DNA from: Methylobacterium isbiliense
GTDB lineage: Bacteria > Pseudomonadota > Alphaproteobacteria > Rhizobiales > Beijerinckiaceae
Length of the DNA stretch: 64,000 bases
Assembly: GCF_022179325.1 (NCBI RefSeq)
Contig: NZ_BPQQ01000022.1
Location: 124,001-188,000 of the forward strand
Reading direction: 5' to 3'
Position numbers and translations under genes: made by a program. Shown here in pieces: positions 35,264 through 43,070 of the stretch (position 1 is its first letter; each line of letters starts with the position of its first letter). The notes under the pieces are model-generated. The model did not search any database, was not told the DNA's origin, and saw nothing but the letters and a program-made list of their open reading frames with translations.

Positions 35264-36460
35264 ATGACGACCTGCGCGCGCACCACGGCCGCGACCCTGC
35301 TGTGCCTCGCCGGGCTCGCCCTGCCCGCCGCCGCGCAGGCGGATTTCCGGTCCTGCCTCGCCGGGCTCGGCCAGGAGGCCGCCCAGCAGGGCGTCTCGCC
35401 GGAGACCTTCCGGGCCGCCACCGCGGGCATCGCCTTCGACGAGAAGGTGATCGAACTCTCGCAGGCCCAGCCCGAGTTCAAGACGCCGATCTGGGACTAC
35501 ATCGCGGCCCTCGTGGACGAGGAGCGGGTGGAGGACGGGCGCGCGGCCATGCGCCAGCACGCGAGCGCGCTCGCGCAGGCCGAGGCGCGCTACAATGTCG
35601 ACCGCTACACCATCGCGGCGGTGTGGGGCGTCGAATCGAACTTCGGCAAGAACCTCGGCAAGATGCCGCTGGTGCAGTCGCTCGCGACCCTGGCCTGCGG
35701 CGGCACGCGGCGGCGGGAGTTCTTCAAGGGCGAGCTGATGGCCACCCTGAAGATCATCCAGCGCGGCGACATCGACGCCGGCCGGCTGACCGGCTCCTGG
35801 GCCGGCGCCTTCGGGCAGACCCAGTTCATGCCCACCACCTACCAGCGCCTCGCCGTCGACCTCGACGGCGACGGGCGGCGCGACGTGGTGGATTCGGTGC
35901 CGGACGCGGTCGGCTCCACGGCCAACTTCCTGCGCGTCGCCAAGTGGCAGAACGGCCAGCCCTGGGGCTACGAGGTGCGGCTGCCGGCGCGCTTCAACCT
36001 CGCGGCGGCGGGGCGCAAGGCCAAGCGCCCGATCGGCCACTGGGCGAGCCTCGGCGTCACCCGCCTCGACGGGCGCCCCCTCACCGGCGAGGGGCCGGCC
36101 GGCATCATCGCGCCGGCGGGCGTGGACGGCCCGGCCTTCCTGGTGACGAAGAACTTCGACGCGATCTACTCCTACAACGCCGCCGAATCCTACGGGCTCG
36201 CCATCGCGGTGCTGTCGGACCGCCTGCGCGGCAAGGCCGGCATCCAGACCGCGTGGCCGACCGACGACCCGCCGCTGTCGCGCGCCGAGCGCCGGGCGCT
36301 GCAGAGCGCGCTGACCGAGCGCGGCTACGATGTGGGCGAGCCGGACGGGCGGGTCGGCGCCAAGACCCGCGAGGCGATCAAGGACGTCGAGCGCCGGCTC
36401 GGCATGCCGCAGACCGGCCGCCCCGGCGCCAAGGTGCTGGAGGCGCTGCGGCGCGGCTGA
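35264..36460 (+). CDS. Lytic murein transglycosylase (MltB-type) with peptidoglycan-binding domain
   Basis: This 398-residue exported enzyme starts with a signal peptide (to AQA, about residue 25). A family-103 lytic transglycosylase domain follows with the catalytic Glu in AAVWGVESNFGKNLG and AGAFGQTQFMPTTYQRLAVD, then TKNFDAIYSYNAAESYGLAI. A C-terminal peptidoglycan-binding domain begins RAERRALQSALTERGYDVGEPDG. It cleaves glycan strands to 1,6-anhydro ends in the periplasm. The ATG at 35264 gives a normal signal peptide. Convergent with the MFS gene across two hairpins. Confidence 0.94.
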   Translation: MTTCARTTAATLLCLAGLALPAAAQADFRSCLAGLGQEAAQQGVSPETFRAATAGIAFDEKVIELSQAQPEFKTPIWDYIAALVDEERVEDGRAAMRQHASALAQAEARYNVDRYTIAAVWGVESNFGKNLGKMPLVQSLATLACGGTRRREFFKGELMATLKIIQRGDIDAGRLTGSWAGAFGQTQFMPTTYQRLAVDLDGDGRRDVVDSVPDAVGSTANFLRVAKWQNGQPWGYEVRLPARFNLAAAGRKAKRPIGHWASLGVTRLDGRPLTGEGPAGIIAPAGVDGPAFLVTKNFDAIYSYNAAESYGLAIAVLSDRLRGKAGIQTAWPTDDPPLSRAERRALQSALTERGYDVGEPDGRVGAKTREAIKDVERRLGMPQTGRPGAKVLEALRRG

Positions 36461-36492
36461 GCCCCCTCAAGGGGGCCGCCCCCTCAGGGGGC
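36461..36492. terminator. Double terminator-like hairpin between convergent genes
   Basis: Two G+C hairpins stand side by side: GCCCCC-TCAA-GGGGGC (36461-36476) and GCCCCC-TCA-GGGGGC (36478-36492). They separate the transglycosylase from the MFS gene and reach into the latter's last codons. They can fold on either strand. Confidence 0.6.
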
Positions 36493-37749
36493 GGGCACGC
36501 CCCCACGGGGGGCCAGCACGGTGCGGTCGCGTGCGGCGAGCAGCCCGAGCGTCGCCGCCGCGACGCCGAGGCACGCGTAGAGCGCGGCGGGCAGGCCCCA
36601 GCCCCCGCTTCCGTCGTGCGCGAGCCCGATCAGGAACGGTCCCAGCGCCGCGAGGCAGTACCCGACCCCCTGCGCCATCGCCGAGAGGTCGCCCGCGGTC
36701 TGCGGATCCGGCGCGCGCAGCACGATCAGCGTGAGCGCGAGGCCGAAGCAGCCGCCGAGCCCGAGGCCGAGCGCGAGCGCGAAGGGCCAGACGAGCCCGG
36801 GCGGCCCGACGAGAAGGCCGCAGAAGCCGCCCGCCGCGAGCCCGACCACGAGGAGCACCCAGGCCCGCTGGTCGCGCCGCCGTGCGGCGAGCGTCGGCAC
36901 GAGCAGCGCCAGGATCGTCTGCGCCATCGCCGACAGCGAGGCGACGAGGCCGGCCGAGACCGGGTCGGCGCCCCGGTCGATCAGGGCGGCGGGCAGCCAG
37001 CCGAAGACGATGTAGGCGAGCGAGGATTGCGCGCCCATGAAGCCGGTGACCTGCCAGGCGAGCCGGTCGCGCCACAGGCGCCCGAGGGTGCGCCGCGGCG
37101 CCGTGCCGGCCGCCGGCGGCGCGGCGCGCACGAACGGCAGCCACGCCAGCGCCGCGAGCAGCGCCGGCAGCGCCCAGATCATCATCGGCCCCTGCCAGGA
37201 CGACCCGAGCGCCTGCCCGGCCGGCACGCTCAGGCCCGCCCCCGCGGCCGCCCCGAGGCACAGCACCGCCGTGTAGAGGCCCATCATCAGGCCGGGCCGG
37301 TCGGGGAAGTCGCGCTTGACGATGCCGGGCAGGATCACCCCGACGACGCCGATGCCGCCCGCGGCCAGCACCGAGCCGGCAAAAAGGGCCGGCAGGCCGC
37401 CGAGCCCGCGCAGCGCCAGTCCGGCGGCGATCAGCAGCAGGAAGACCAGCACGCCGGCATCCGGCCCGAGCCGGCGCGTCACCGGGGGGCCGAGGCGGCC
37501 GAAGACGCCGAGACACAGGACCGGCAGGGTGATCAGCGCGCCCGCGAGCGCGCCCGACAGGCCCGTATCGGCCCGGATCGGCCCCAGCAGCGGACCGACG
37601 CTGGAGAGCGCCGGGCGCAGGTTGAAGGCGATCAGCATCAGGCCGAGCGCGATCCAGAGCGGCCGGCGCAGGCCCCCCTGGCGCGCATCCGGCGCGCATC
37701 CGGTGCGCCCGTGCCGCCCCGCGCCCTCGGCCTCCCGGATGATCGCCAC
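36484..37749 (-). CDS. MFS transporter, CynX/NimT family
   Basis: This 421-residue carrier has about twelve membrane helices. It begins with a soluble tail (VAIIREAEGAGRHG) and the first helix LWIALGLMLIAFNLRPALSSVGPLL, whose NLRPA motif is typical of the cyanate/nitroimidazole (CynX/NimT) group. The GTG at 37749 is preceded by GGGAGGG. The substrate is unknown. A long inverted repeat (37680-37817) brackets the start codon. Confidence 0.87.
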   Translation of the reverse strand: MAIIREAEGAGRHGRTGCAPDARQGGLRRPLWIALGLMLIAFNLRPALSSVGPLLGPIRADTGLSGALAGALITLPVLCLGVFGRLGPPVTRRLGPDAGVLVFLLLIAAGLALRGLGGLPALFAGSVLAAGGIGVVGVILPGIVKRDFPDRPGLMMGLYTAVLCLGAAAGAGLSVPAGQALGSSWQGPMMIWALPALLAALAWLPFVRAAPPAAGTAPRRTLGRLWRDRLAWQVTGFMGAQSSLAYIVFGWLPAALIDRGADPVSAGLVASLSAMAQTILALLVPTLAARRRDQRAWVLLVVGLAAGGFCGLLVGPPGLVWPFALALGLGLGGCFGLALTLIVLRAPDPQTAGDLSAMAQGVGYCLAALGPFLIGLAHDGSGGWGLPAALYACLGVAAATLGLLAARDRTVLAPRGGVPAP

Positions 37750-37817
37750 CGTCTCAGCCCTCCCGGGTCCGTGCCACGCGCGCCGGATGCGCGCCGGATG
37801 CGCGCCGGATGCGCGCC
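37680..37817. repeat. 29-nt inverted repeat with tandem 11-bp units around the MFS start
   Basis: Arms 37680-37708 and 37789-37817 are complementary over 29 positions with one mismatch. They enclose an 80-nt loop that holds the ribosome site and GTG of the MFS gene. Each arm is built from the 11-bp unit GCGCGCCGGAT or its complement, and the outer side has a further copy (from 37778). The left arm is translated inside the MFS N-terminus. Confidence 0.8.
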
Positions 37818-37909
37818 AAGGCGGCACTTAGACCATTTCGCAGGCAGGGACAGCCGCGCCGGGCGCCGTCCACCTCAGCCTTGAGGGCGGGGCTTGGCCT
37901 CCCGCCGCG

Positions 37910-38413
37910 TCAGACCAGCACGAACAGCCGCCGCCGCATGAGGCAGAACATCAGCACGAAGAGGAGGAAGGTGACGAGAGGCATCGGCGACAGGACGAGG
38001 CCGGGCCGCATCAGCAGGCTCTCGCGCGCCTGCAACTGCGTGAGCATCAGCGTCAGGATCACGGCGTTCGGCGCGGCGTAGAGGAGGCACCAGCGCGCCC
38101 GCGACAGGCCCTGGTACCACGCCCGGAACCCGGCCTGGGCCTCGGGCCGTGGCACGAAGGCGAGGCCGCGGCGCCGGGCGAGCGCGTGCACCGCCACCGC
38201 GAAGCCCGCGGCCACGAGGCCGCACCCGACGAGCAGGCCCGCGAAGAAGCGCAGGAACCCCGACGGCGGAAGATCGAAGACCGGGCCGTCGAAGGACCGC
38301 GCGAGGCCGATCGCCAATGCGGTGCAGAGGGCGGCCTGGGCGAGGTGGATCGCCAGATGGGCGGGGCCGGGGAGCAGCGGCGTGCGGTCGGGGAGCAGGC
38401 GGGACAGGAGCAT
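37910..38413 (-). CDS. Putative membrane protein, unknown function
   Basis: This 167-residue protein has about four hydrophobic segments: HLAIHLAQAALCTALAIGLA, LLVGCGLVAAGFAVAVHAL, CLLYAAPNAVILTLML and MPLVTFLLFVLMFCLM. A basic cytoplasmic loop (ARRRGLAFVPRPEAQAG) lies in the middle. I do not recognise the family. The start MLLSRLLPDR is chosen over an upstream Met because the hydrophobic core begins after it. It lies between the MFS and globin genes on the same strand. Confidence 0.65.
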   Translation of the reverse strand: MLLSRLLPDRTPLLPGPAHLAIHLAQAALCTALAIGLARSFDGPVFDLPPSGFLRFFAGLLVGCGLVAAGFAVAVHALARRRGLAFVPRPEAQAGFRAWYQGLSRARWCLLYAAPNAVILTLMLTQLQARESLLMRPGLVLSPMPLVTFLLFVLMFCLMRRRLFVLV

Positions 38414-38587
38414 CGGACGAGCCGTGACGGGGGCGGACCCCACCCTGCGGCTGCGGCCGCCCGCCGGATGTACGGCGGCGCACCGGCCGGTCCGGCGGAC
38501 TGGCCGCAGGTCGGCCCGGCCTCCCGGTGCTCCGTCACGGGCCTGTCTCGCACCCCGTGAGCGCGTCGGCGCGGCACGCCGACGTGT

Positions 38588-39016
38588 TCAGGTCGTGCCG
38601 GTCGGTGCATCGGCTCCGCCCACGACAGGCGGCTCGACCGCCGTCTCGGGTCTGAAGAACAGGCCGGCCCGGAGGCTGTCGCCGATCCGCTCGGCTCGCG
38701 CCTGGAGGGCGACGGCATCCTCGGGATGGAAGCGCGCGGCCGCGGTGTCTCGAAACAGGTCGAGCCAGCGCGCGAAATGCTCGGGCTGCAAGACGCCGAG
38801 CGCCTGATGCTTCCCGAACGGGTTGCCCTTGTAGCGGCCCGTCTTGAAGAGGACCGAGGACCAGAACGCCTCGATCGTTGCCATGTGCTGCGGCCAGTCG
38901 GCGTCCGCGATCGCCGCCGCGAAGACCGGGCCGATGAGGGGGTCGCGGCGGACGGCCTCGTAGAAGGCCGCCAGGAAGGGAGCGAGGCTGTTCTCGTCGA
39001 GAATCGTCCGAGCCAT
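38588..39016 (-). CDS. Group III truncated haemoglobin
   Basis: This 142-residue globin begins MARTILDENSLAPFLAAFYEAVRRDPLIGPVF. It has MATIEAFWSSVLFKTGRYKGNP and the likely proximal His in LQPEHFARWLDLFRDT, typical of group III truncated globins. These bind oxygen or react with nitric oxide and peroxide in the cytoplasm; the role here is not shown. The frame extends to 39115, but the conserved N-terminus starts at 39016. Confidence 0.9.
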   Translation of the reverse strand: MARTILDENSLAPFLAAFYEAVRRDPLIGPVFAAAIADADWPQHMATIEAFWSSVLFKTGRYKGNPFGKHQALGVLQPEHFARWLDLFRDTAAARFHPEDAVALQARAERIGDSLRAGLFFRPETAVEPPVVGGADAPTGTT

Positions 39017-39148
39017 GCCGGTCAGATGCCGATCGGTGCGGACGGCCGCAAGGGATAAGGGCCGGACGGCCACGCGATCATGCGGTCGGGACAGGGCCCC
39101 GCGAGGCGCCGTCACGAGCCTCGGCAGAAGGGCATGGGGCCTTTCCGC

Positions 39149-41275
39149 TCAGACCGACCCCACGGTCTTCAGCCGCGCCCGCGGGTGGATCTCCGCCTGG
39201 CTCATCACCGGGGTCTCGCGCCGGAAGCGCTCGATGATCGAGCGCACGAAGGGCCGGGCCTGCACCGAGGTGACGAGGACCGGCATCTCGCCCATCCGGG
39301 CCGCCTCCTCGAAGCGGTCGCGTACCGCGTTCACGAACTCGGACAGCCGCGAGGGCTGCATGGCGAGGTGGCGCTCGTCGCCCTGGCCGACGATCGCCTC
39401 CATGAAGGCGCCCTCCCAGGCGGGCGAGAGGGTGATGATCGGCAGGACGCCGCCCGGTCCCTGGTACTGGGCGCAGATCTGGCGCCCCAGCCGCGCGCGG
39501 ACGTGCTCGACGATATCGCGCGGGTTCTTCACGTGGCCGGCCACCTCCGCGATGCCCTCCACGATGGTCCCGAGGTCGCGGATCGAGACCCGCTCGGCGA
39601 GCAGGTACTGCAGCACCCGCTGGACGCCCGTGGTGGCGATCTGGCTCGGCACCACCTCCTTGATCAGGTCGCCGTGCTCCTTGGGCAGTTCCTTCAGGAG
39701 CTTCTGCACCTCGACGTGGTTCAGCAGTTCCGAGACATGGGCCTTGATCACCTCGGTGAGGTGGGTCGAGACCACGGTGGCGGCGTCCACCACGGTGTAG
39801 CCGCGGATCTGGGCCTGGTCGCGCAGCGAGGCGTCGATCCAGGTGGCGGGCAGCCCGAAGGTCGGCTCCAGCAGGTGCTGGCCGGGGAGCTGCACCTGGC
39901 CGCCCATCGGGTCCATCGCCATGAACTGGCCGGGGAAGATCTGGCCGGTGCCCGCCTCGATCTCCTTCACGCGCACCACGTAGGTGTTGGCGTCGAGCTG
40001 CACGTTGTCGAGGATGCGCACCGAGGGCATCACGAAGCCGAGTTCGGCCGCGAGCTGCCGGCGCAGGGCCTTGATCTGCTCGGTGAGCCGGTCCTGCCCG
40101 CCCGGCCCGTTGACGAGGGAGAGGAGCGCGTAGCCCATCTCCAGCTTGAGGTCGTCGAGCTTGAGGAGGTCGGAGACGGTCTCCTCCTTGGGCCCGGCCG
40201 CGCCGCCCTCGCCGGCGCCGGCGGCCGCCGGGGCATCGGGATCGACGGCTTTCGGCATCTGGGCGATGCGCCGCGCCAGGTAGGCGGCCCCGCCCGCCAG
40301 CGCCAGGAAGGGCAGCATCGGGATTCCGGGCAGGAGCGCGATCAGCAGCATCACCGCCGCCGACATGCCGAGCGCCTTCGGGTAGTTGGCGATCTGCCGC
40401 CCGAGCGCCCGGTCGGCCGCCCCCCGCACGCCCGCCTTCGACACGAGCAGGCCCGCGGCCGTCGAGACGATGAGGGCCGGCACCTGGCTCACCAGCCCGT
40501 CGCCGACGGTGAGCAGCGTGTAGGCCTTGGCGGCCGTCCCGAAGGCCATCCCCTGCTGCATCGTGCCGACGATGATGCCGCCCACCACGTTGATGACCGT
40601 GATGAGCAGCGCGGCCACCGCATCGCCGCGCACGAATTTCGAGGCGCCGTCCATGGCGCCGAAGAAGGCGCTCTCCTCCTCCAGCGCCTGGCGCCGGGAC
40701 TTGGCGGCCTTCTCGTCGATCAGTCCCGCCGAGAGGTCGGCGTCGATCGCCATCTGCTTGCCCGGCATCGCGTCGAGGCTGAAGCGGGCCGCGACCTCTG
40801 CGATGCGGCCGGACCCCTTCGTGATCACCACGAAGTTCACGATGATCAGGATCGCGAACACGATGATCCCGATCAGGAAGTTGCCCCCCATCACGAAGTG
40901 CCCGAACGCCTCGATGACGTGGCCGGCTGCCGCGGTGCCCTCGTGCCCGTGGCCCAGGATCAGCCGGGTCGAGGCGAGGTTGAGCGCCAGCCGCAGCATC
41001 GTGGCGATGAGCAGGATGGTCGGGAAGACCGTGAATTCGAGCGGGTTCTCGATGAACAGGCTCGTCATCAGGATCAGCACGGACAGGATGATCGAGACCG
41101 CGAGCAGCAGGTCGAGCATGAGCGCCGGCAGCGGGAAGATCAGCACCACGAGGATGCTCATCACCGCGATGGCCAGCACGAGGTCGCTGCGCTTGGTCAG
41201 CCCGATGAGGTCGGCCCGCGTCGGGACCGCGAAGGCGCGCAGGCTCCCCAGCCCCGTCGGTCCCGCCCCGCTCAT
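39149..41275 (-). CDS. flhA: Flagellar export gate protein FlhA
   Basis: This 708-residue type III export component has eight N-terminal membrane helices (SDLVLAIAVMSILVVLIFPL onward). It carries the FHIPEP-type signature region TMLRLALNLASTRLILGHG, FVVITKGSGRIAEVAARFSLDAMPGKQMAID, and a large cytoplasmic domain that docks chaperone-substrate complexes (GYTVVDAATVVSTHLTEVIK). The start MSGAGPTGLG is preceded by GGAGGG. It is alone on its transcript, with its own CtrA-type box and palindrome upstream (41296-41339). Confidence 0.96.
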   Translation of the reverse strand: MSGAGPTGLGSLRAFAVPTRADLIGLTKRSDLVLAIAVMSILVVLIFPLPALMLDLLLAVSIILSVLILMTSLFIENPLEFTVFPTILLIATMLRLALNLASTRLILGHGHEGTAAAGHVIEAFGHFVMGGNFLIGIIVFAILIIVNFVVITKGSGRIAEVAARFSLDAMPGKQMAIDADLSAGLIDEKAAKSRRQALEEESAFFGAMDGASKFVRGDAVAALLITVINVVGGIIVGTMQQGMAFGTAAKAYTLLTVGDGLVSQVPALIVSTAAGLLVSKAGVRGAADRALGRQIANYPKALGMSAAVMLLIALLPGIPMLPFLALAGGAAYLARRIAQMPKAVDPDAPAAAGAGEGGAAGPKEETVSDLLKLDDLKLEMGYALLSLVNGPGGQDRLTEQIKALRRQLAAELGFVMPSVRILDNVQLDANTYVVRVKEIEAGTGQIFPGQFMAMDPMGGQVQLPGQHLLEPTFGLPATWIDASLRDQAQIRGYTVVDAATVVSTHLTEVIKAHVSELLNHVEVQKLLKELPKEHGDLIKEVVPSQIATTGVQRVLQYLLAERVSIRDLGTIVEGIAEVAGHVKNPRDIVEHVRARLGRQICAQYQGPGGVLPIITLSPAWEGAFMEAIVGQGDERHLAMQPSRLSEFVNAVRDRFEEAARMGEMPVLVTSVQARPFVRSIIERFRRETPVMSQAEIHPRARLKTVGSV

Positions 41276-41295
41276 CCCGCCCCGCCCTCCGGCCC

Positions 41296-41320
41296 GCACC
41301 CGGCAAGTTCTGCCGGGTGC
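41296..41320 (-). promoter_or_regulatory. Palindrome GGCA-N5-TGCC upstream of flhA
   Basis: Perfect 10-bp arms GCACCCGGCA and TGCCGGGTGC enclose AGTTC. The core GGCA-N5-TGCC (41302-41314) recurs before fliF and flgB at the same distance from a CtrA-type box. It is a candidate site for a flagellar regulator such as FlbD. Confidence 0.65.
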
Positions 41321-41324
41321 ATGG

Positions 41325-41339
41325 TGAAGGATCCGTTAA
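41325..41339 (-). promoter_or_regulatory. CtrA-type box upstream of flhA
   Basis: TGAA-N7-TTAA matches seven of eight bases of the CtrA consensus TTAA-N7-TTAA, 50-64 nt before the flhA start and 10 bp beyond the palindrome core. Confidence 0.6.
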
Positions 41340-41618
41340 GCGGCCGGGCCGCCTCGCGCCGCCGTAGAGGCCTGCGCGCGGCGGGCGCGTCGATGCAAAA
41401 TCTGCCCATGCCGCCCTTCGTTGCTTTGCAGCATTCTCGATGTCGTACCGCCCTGCTTCCCAACAGAAAGTAAGCACAAGACACGGGATCCGACGGTCAA
41501 GTTTGACAGACTTGGCCGGCAAAATCGCTTTGCGTTGCGGGATCCGGCCGAACAAGCGGAACCAAGCGGCGGCGTAACGATTGAGACGGTAGCCAAACCG
41601 ACCAACGTCGAGGAGATC

Positions 41619-42008
41619 ATGCGCACCACCCTGATCACCGTTGCGGCGCTCAGCCTCCTGGGAGCCGGGATCGCGCAGGCGCAGACCACCGTCACGGGCG
41701 ATCCGGCCCGGGACGCCAAGCCCAGCACGCAGTCGCAGGGGCAGGAGGCCGTCACCCGGCCGAACACCGACACCGTCGATCGCACCAACCCCAACACCAC
41801 CGGGACGCTCACCAACGCCAAGCTGGAGCCCGGCGCCAACAGCTTCACCGAGGGCCAGGCCCGCAGCCGGCTGGAGAAGTCCGGCTTCACGGAGATCAAG
41901 GAACTCAAGAAGGACGACCAGGGCATCTGGCGCGGCACCGCGATGCATGCGGGCAAGTCGGTCCAGGTCGGCCTGGACTTCAAGGGCAACGTCGCCGTCG
42001 TGCAGTGA
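41619..42008 (+). CDS. Small exported protein, PepSY-like
   Basis: The 129-residue product has a signal peptide (MRTTLITVAALSLLGAGIAQAQ), a polar Thr/Asn-rich segment and a C-terminal domain (ARSRLEKSGFTEIKELKKDDQG to VQVGLDFKGNVAV) that resembles a single PepSY repeat. A periplasmic binding or inhibitory role is possible but not assigned. GAGGAG precedes the ATG. It is followed 57 bp later by the stress-protein gene and may share its transcript. Confidence 0.8.
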   Translation: MRTTLITVAALSLLGAGIAQAQTTVTGDPARDAKPSTQSQGQEAVTRPNTDTVDRTNPNTTGTLTNAKLEPGANSFTEGQARSRLEKSGFTEIKELKKDDQGIWRGTAMHAGKSVQVGLDFKGNVAVVQ

Positions 42009-42065
42009 CACGACCCGACCGGCCTTGGCCCGGAACCCCTTCCTCGGATTGAAAGGAACGCCCCG

Positions 42066-42905
42066 ATGGCGACCCGTACCCTCTCGGCTCTGTTCGACAA
42101 TTACGACGATGCCGCCGCCGCTGTACGCAAGATCGAGGCGGCCGGCGTCCCCCACGCCGACATCAGCATCGTGGCCAACAACGAGGGCGACCGCTACTCG
42201 CGTCACACCGCCGGCCACGCCGACCACCACGATACCGCCGACAAGGCATCGAGCGGCGCCGGGGCCGGTGCGAGCGTCGGCACGGTGCTGGGCGGCGGCG
42301 CCGGCCTGCTGACCGGCCTCGGTCTCCTCGCCATCCCGGGCGTCGGCCCGGTCGTGGCGGCGGGCTGGCTGGTCACCACGCTCGCCGGCGCGGGCGTCGG
42401 CGCGGCGGCGGGCGGCATCCTCGGTTCGCTCACCGGCGCGGGCCTTAGCGAGGAGGAGGCGCATTCCTACGCCGAGGGCGTGCGCCGCGGCGGCACCCTC
42501 GTCACCGTGCGGGCCGACGACGCCGTGGCGGACCGCGTTGCGGCTGTGCTCAAGGAGCATGGCTCGGTCGACATGGACGAGCGCGCGAAGGGCTGGCGCA
42601 GCGAGGGCTGGAGCGGGCGTCACGACCCGGCCGCGCCCTCCTACAGCAACCCCGCCTCGGTCGCGAGCGGCGAGGTCGGCAGCACCGCGATCGGCGCGGC
42701 GGGCTCGACCACGACCGGCCTCAACACCGGCGCCGGCCTTCCCACCGGCGGCACGCCCTACGCGGCGGGCGCCCCCCCGGCTGCCCGGGCCCTCGACGCC
42801 GCCACCGACCGCGACAGCCTCGCCGGCACCACCCGCGATCGCCACGTCGGCATCGAGGACGAGCTGCCGCCGGCCCGCCAGCCGCTGGGCACCGACCGGC
42901 GCTGA
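42066..42905 (+). CDS. General stress protein (YflT/DUF1269-like) with glycine-zipper segment
   Basis: This 279-residue protein opens with a ferredoxin-like stress domain (TLSALFDNYDDAAAAVRKIEAAGV, HADISIVANNEGDRYSRH). A glycine-zipper membrane-like region follows (GTVLGGGAGLLTGLGLLAI, AGAGVGAAAGGILGSLTGAG), then a second domain half (EEEAHSYAEGVRRGGTLVTVRA). The Ser/Thr/Gly-rich tail is disordered. Relatives are induced by heat, salt or sigma-B/EcfG-type general stress, but no such promoter is clear here. A strong terminator follows. Confidence 0.83.
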   Translation: MATRTLSALFDNYDDAAAAVRKIEAAGVPHADISIVANNEGDRYSRHTAGHADHHDTADKASSGAGAGASVGTVLGGGAGLLTGLGLLAIPGVGPVVAAGWLVTTLAGAGVGAAAGGILGSLTGAGLSEEEAHSYAEGVRRGGTLVTVRADDAVADRVAAVLKEHGSVDMDERAKGWRSEGWSGRHDPAAPSYSNPASVASGEVGSTAIGAAGSTTTGLNTGAGLPTGGTPYAAGAPPAARALDAATDRDSLAGTTRDRHVGIEDELPPARQPLGTDRR

Positions 42906-42959
42906 GGGCCGGAGCCCGCGTTCCAGTGTGACGCGTCCCGCCTGAAGCGCGGGACGACG

Positions 42960-42989
42960 GCCCCTCTCCCGTCCGGGAGAGGGGCTTTT
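42960..42989 (+). terminator. Intrinsic terminator after the stress-protein gene
   Basis: GCCCCTCTCCC-GTCC-GGGAGAGGGGC is a perfect 11-bp stem directly followed by TTTT. It is the clearest rho-independent terminator in the window. Confidence 0.9.
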
Positions 42990-43070
42990 CGCGTCTGGGC
43001 CGCCTGCACCGGCGTGGCCATCGCTTCGACGATGAGAGCGATGCGACCGTGAGGGGGAACGCCGTTCCGC

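Larger units (their letters stand above)
41276..41618. other. Divergent regulatory region between flhA and the PepSY-like gene
   Basis: This 343-bp space has no gene. Its left end holds the flhA palindrome and CtrA-type box. The right part is AT-rich for this genome and has TTGACA (41503-41508) as a possible -35 element for the plus-strand stress genes, with no clear -10. GAGGAG at its end is the ribosome site of the next gene. Confidence 0.6.

Noticed and set aside
41302-41314. Sigma-54 promoter reading of GGCA-N5-TGCC
   Set aside because: Sigma-54 promoters need GG and GC ten bases apart; here the spacing is eight, and the element is symmetric, so an operator fits better.
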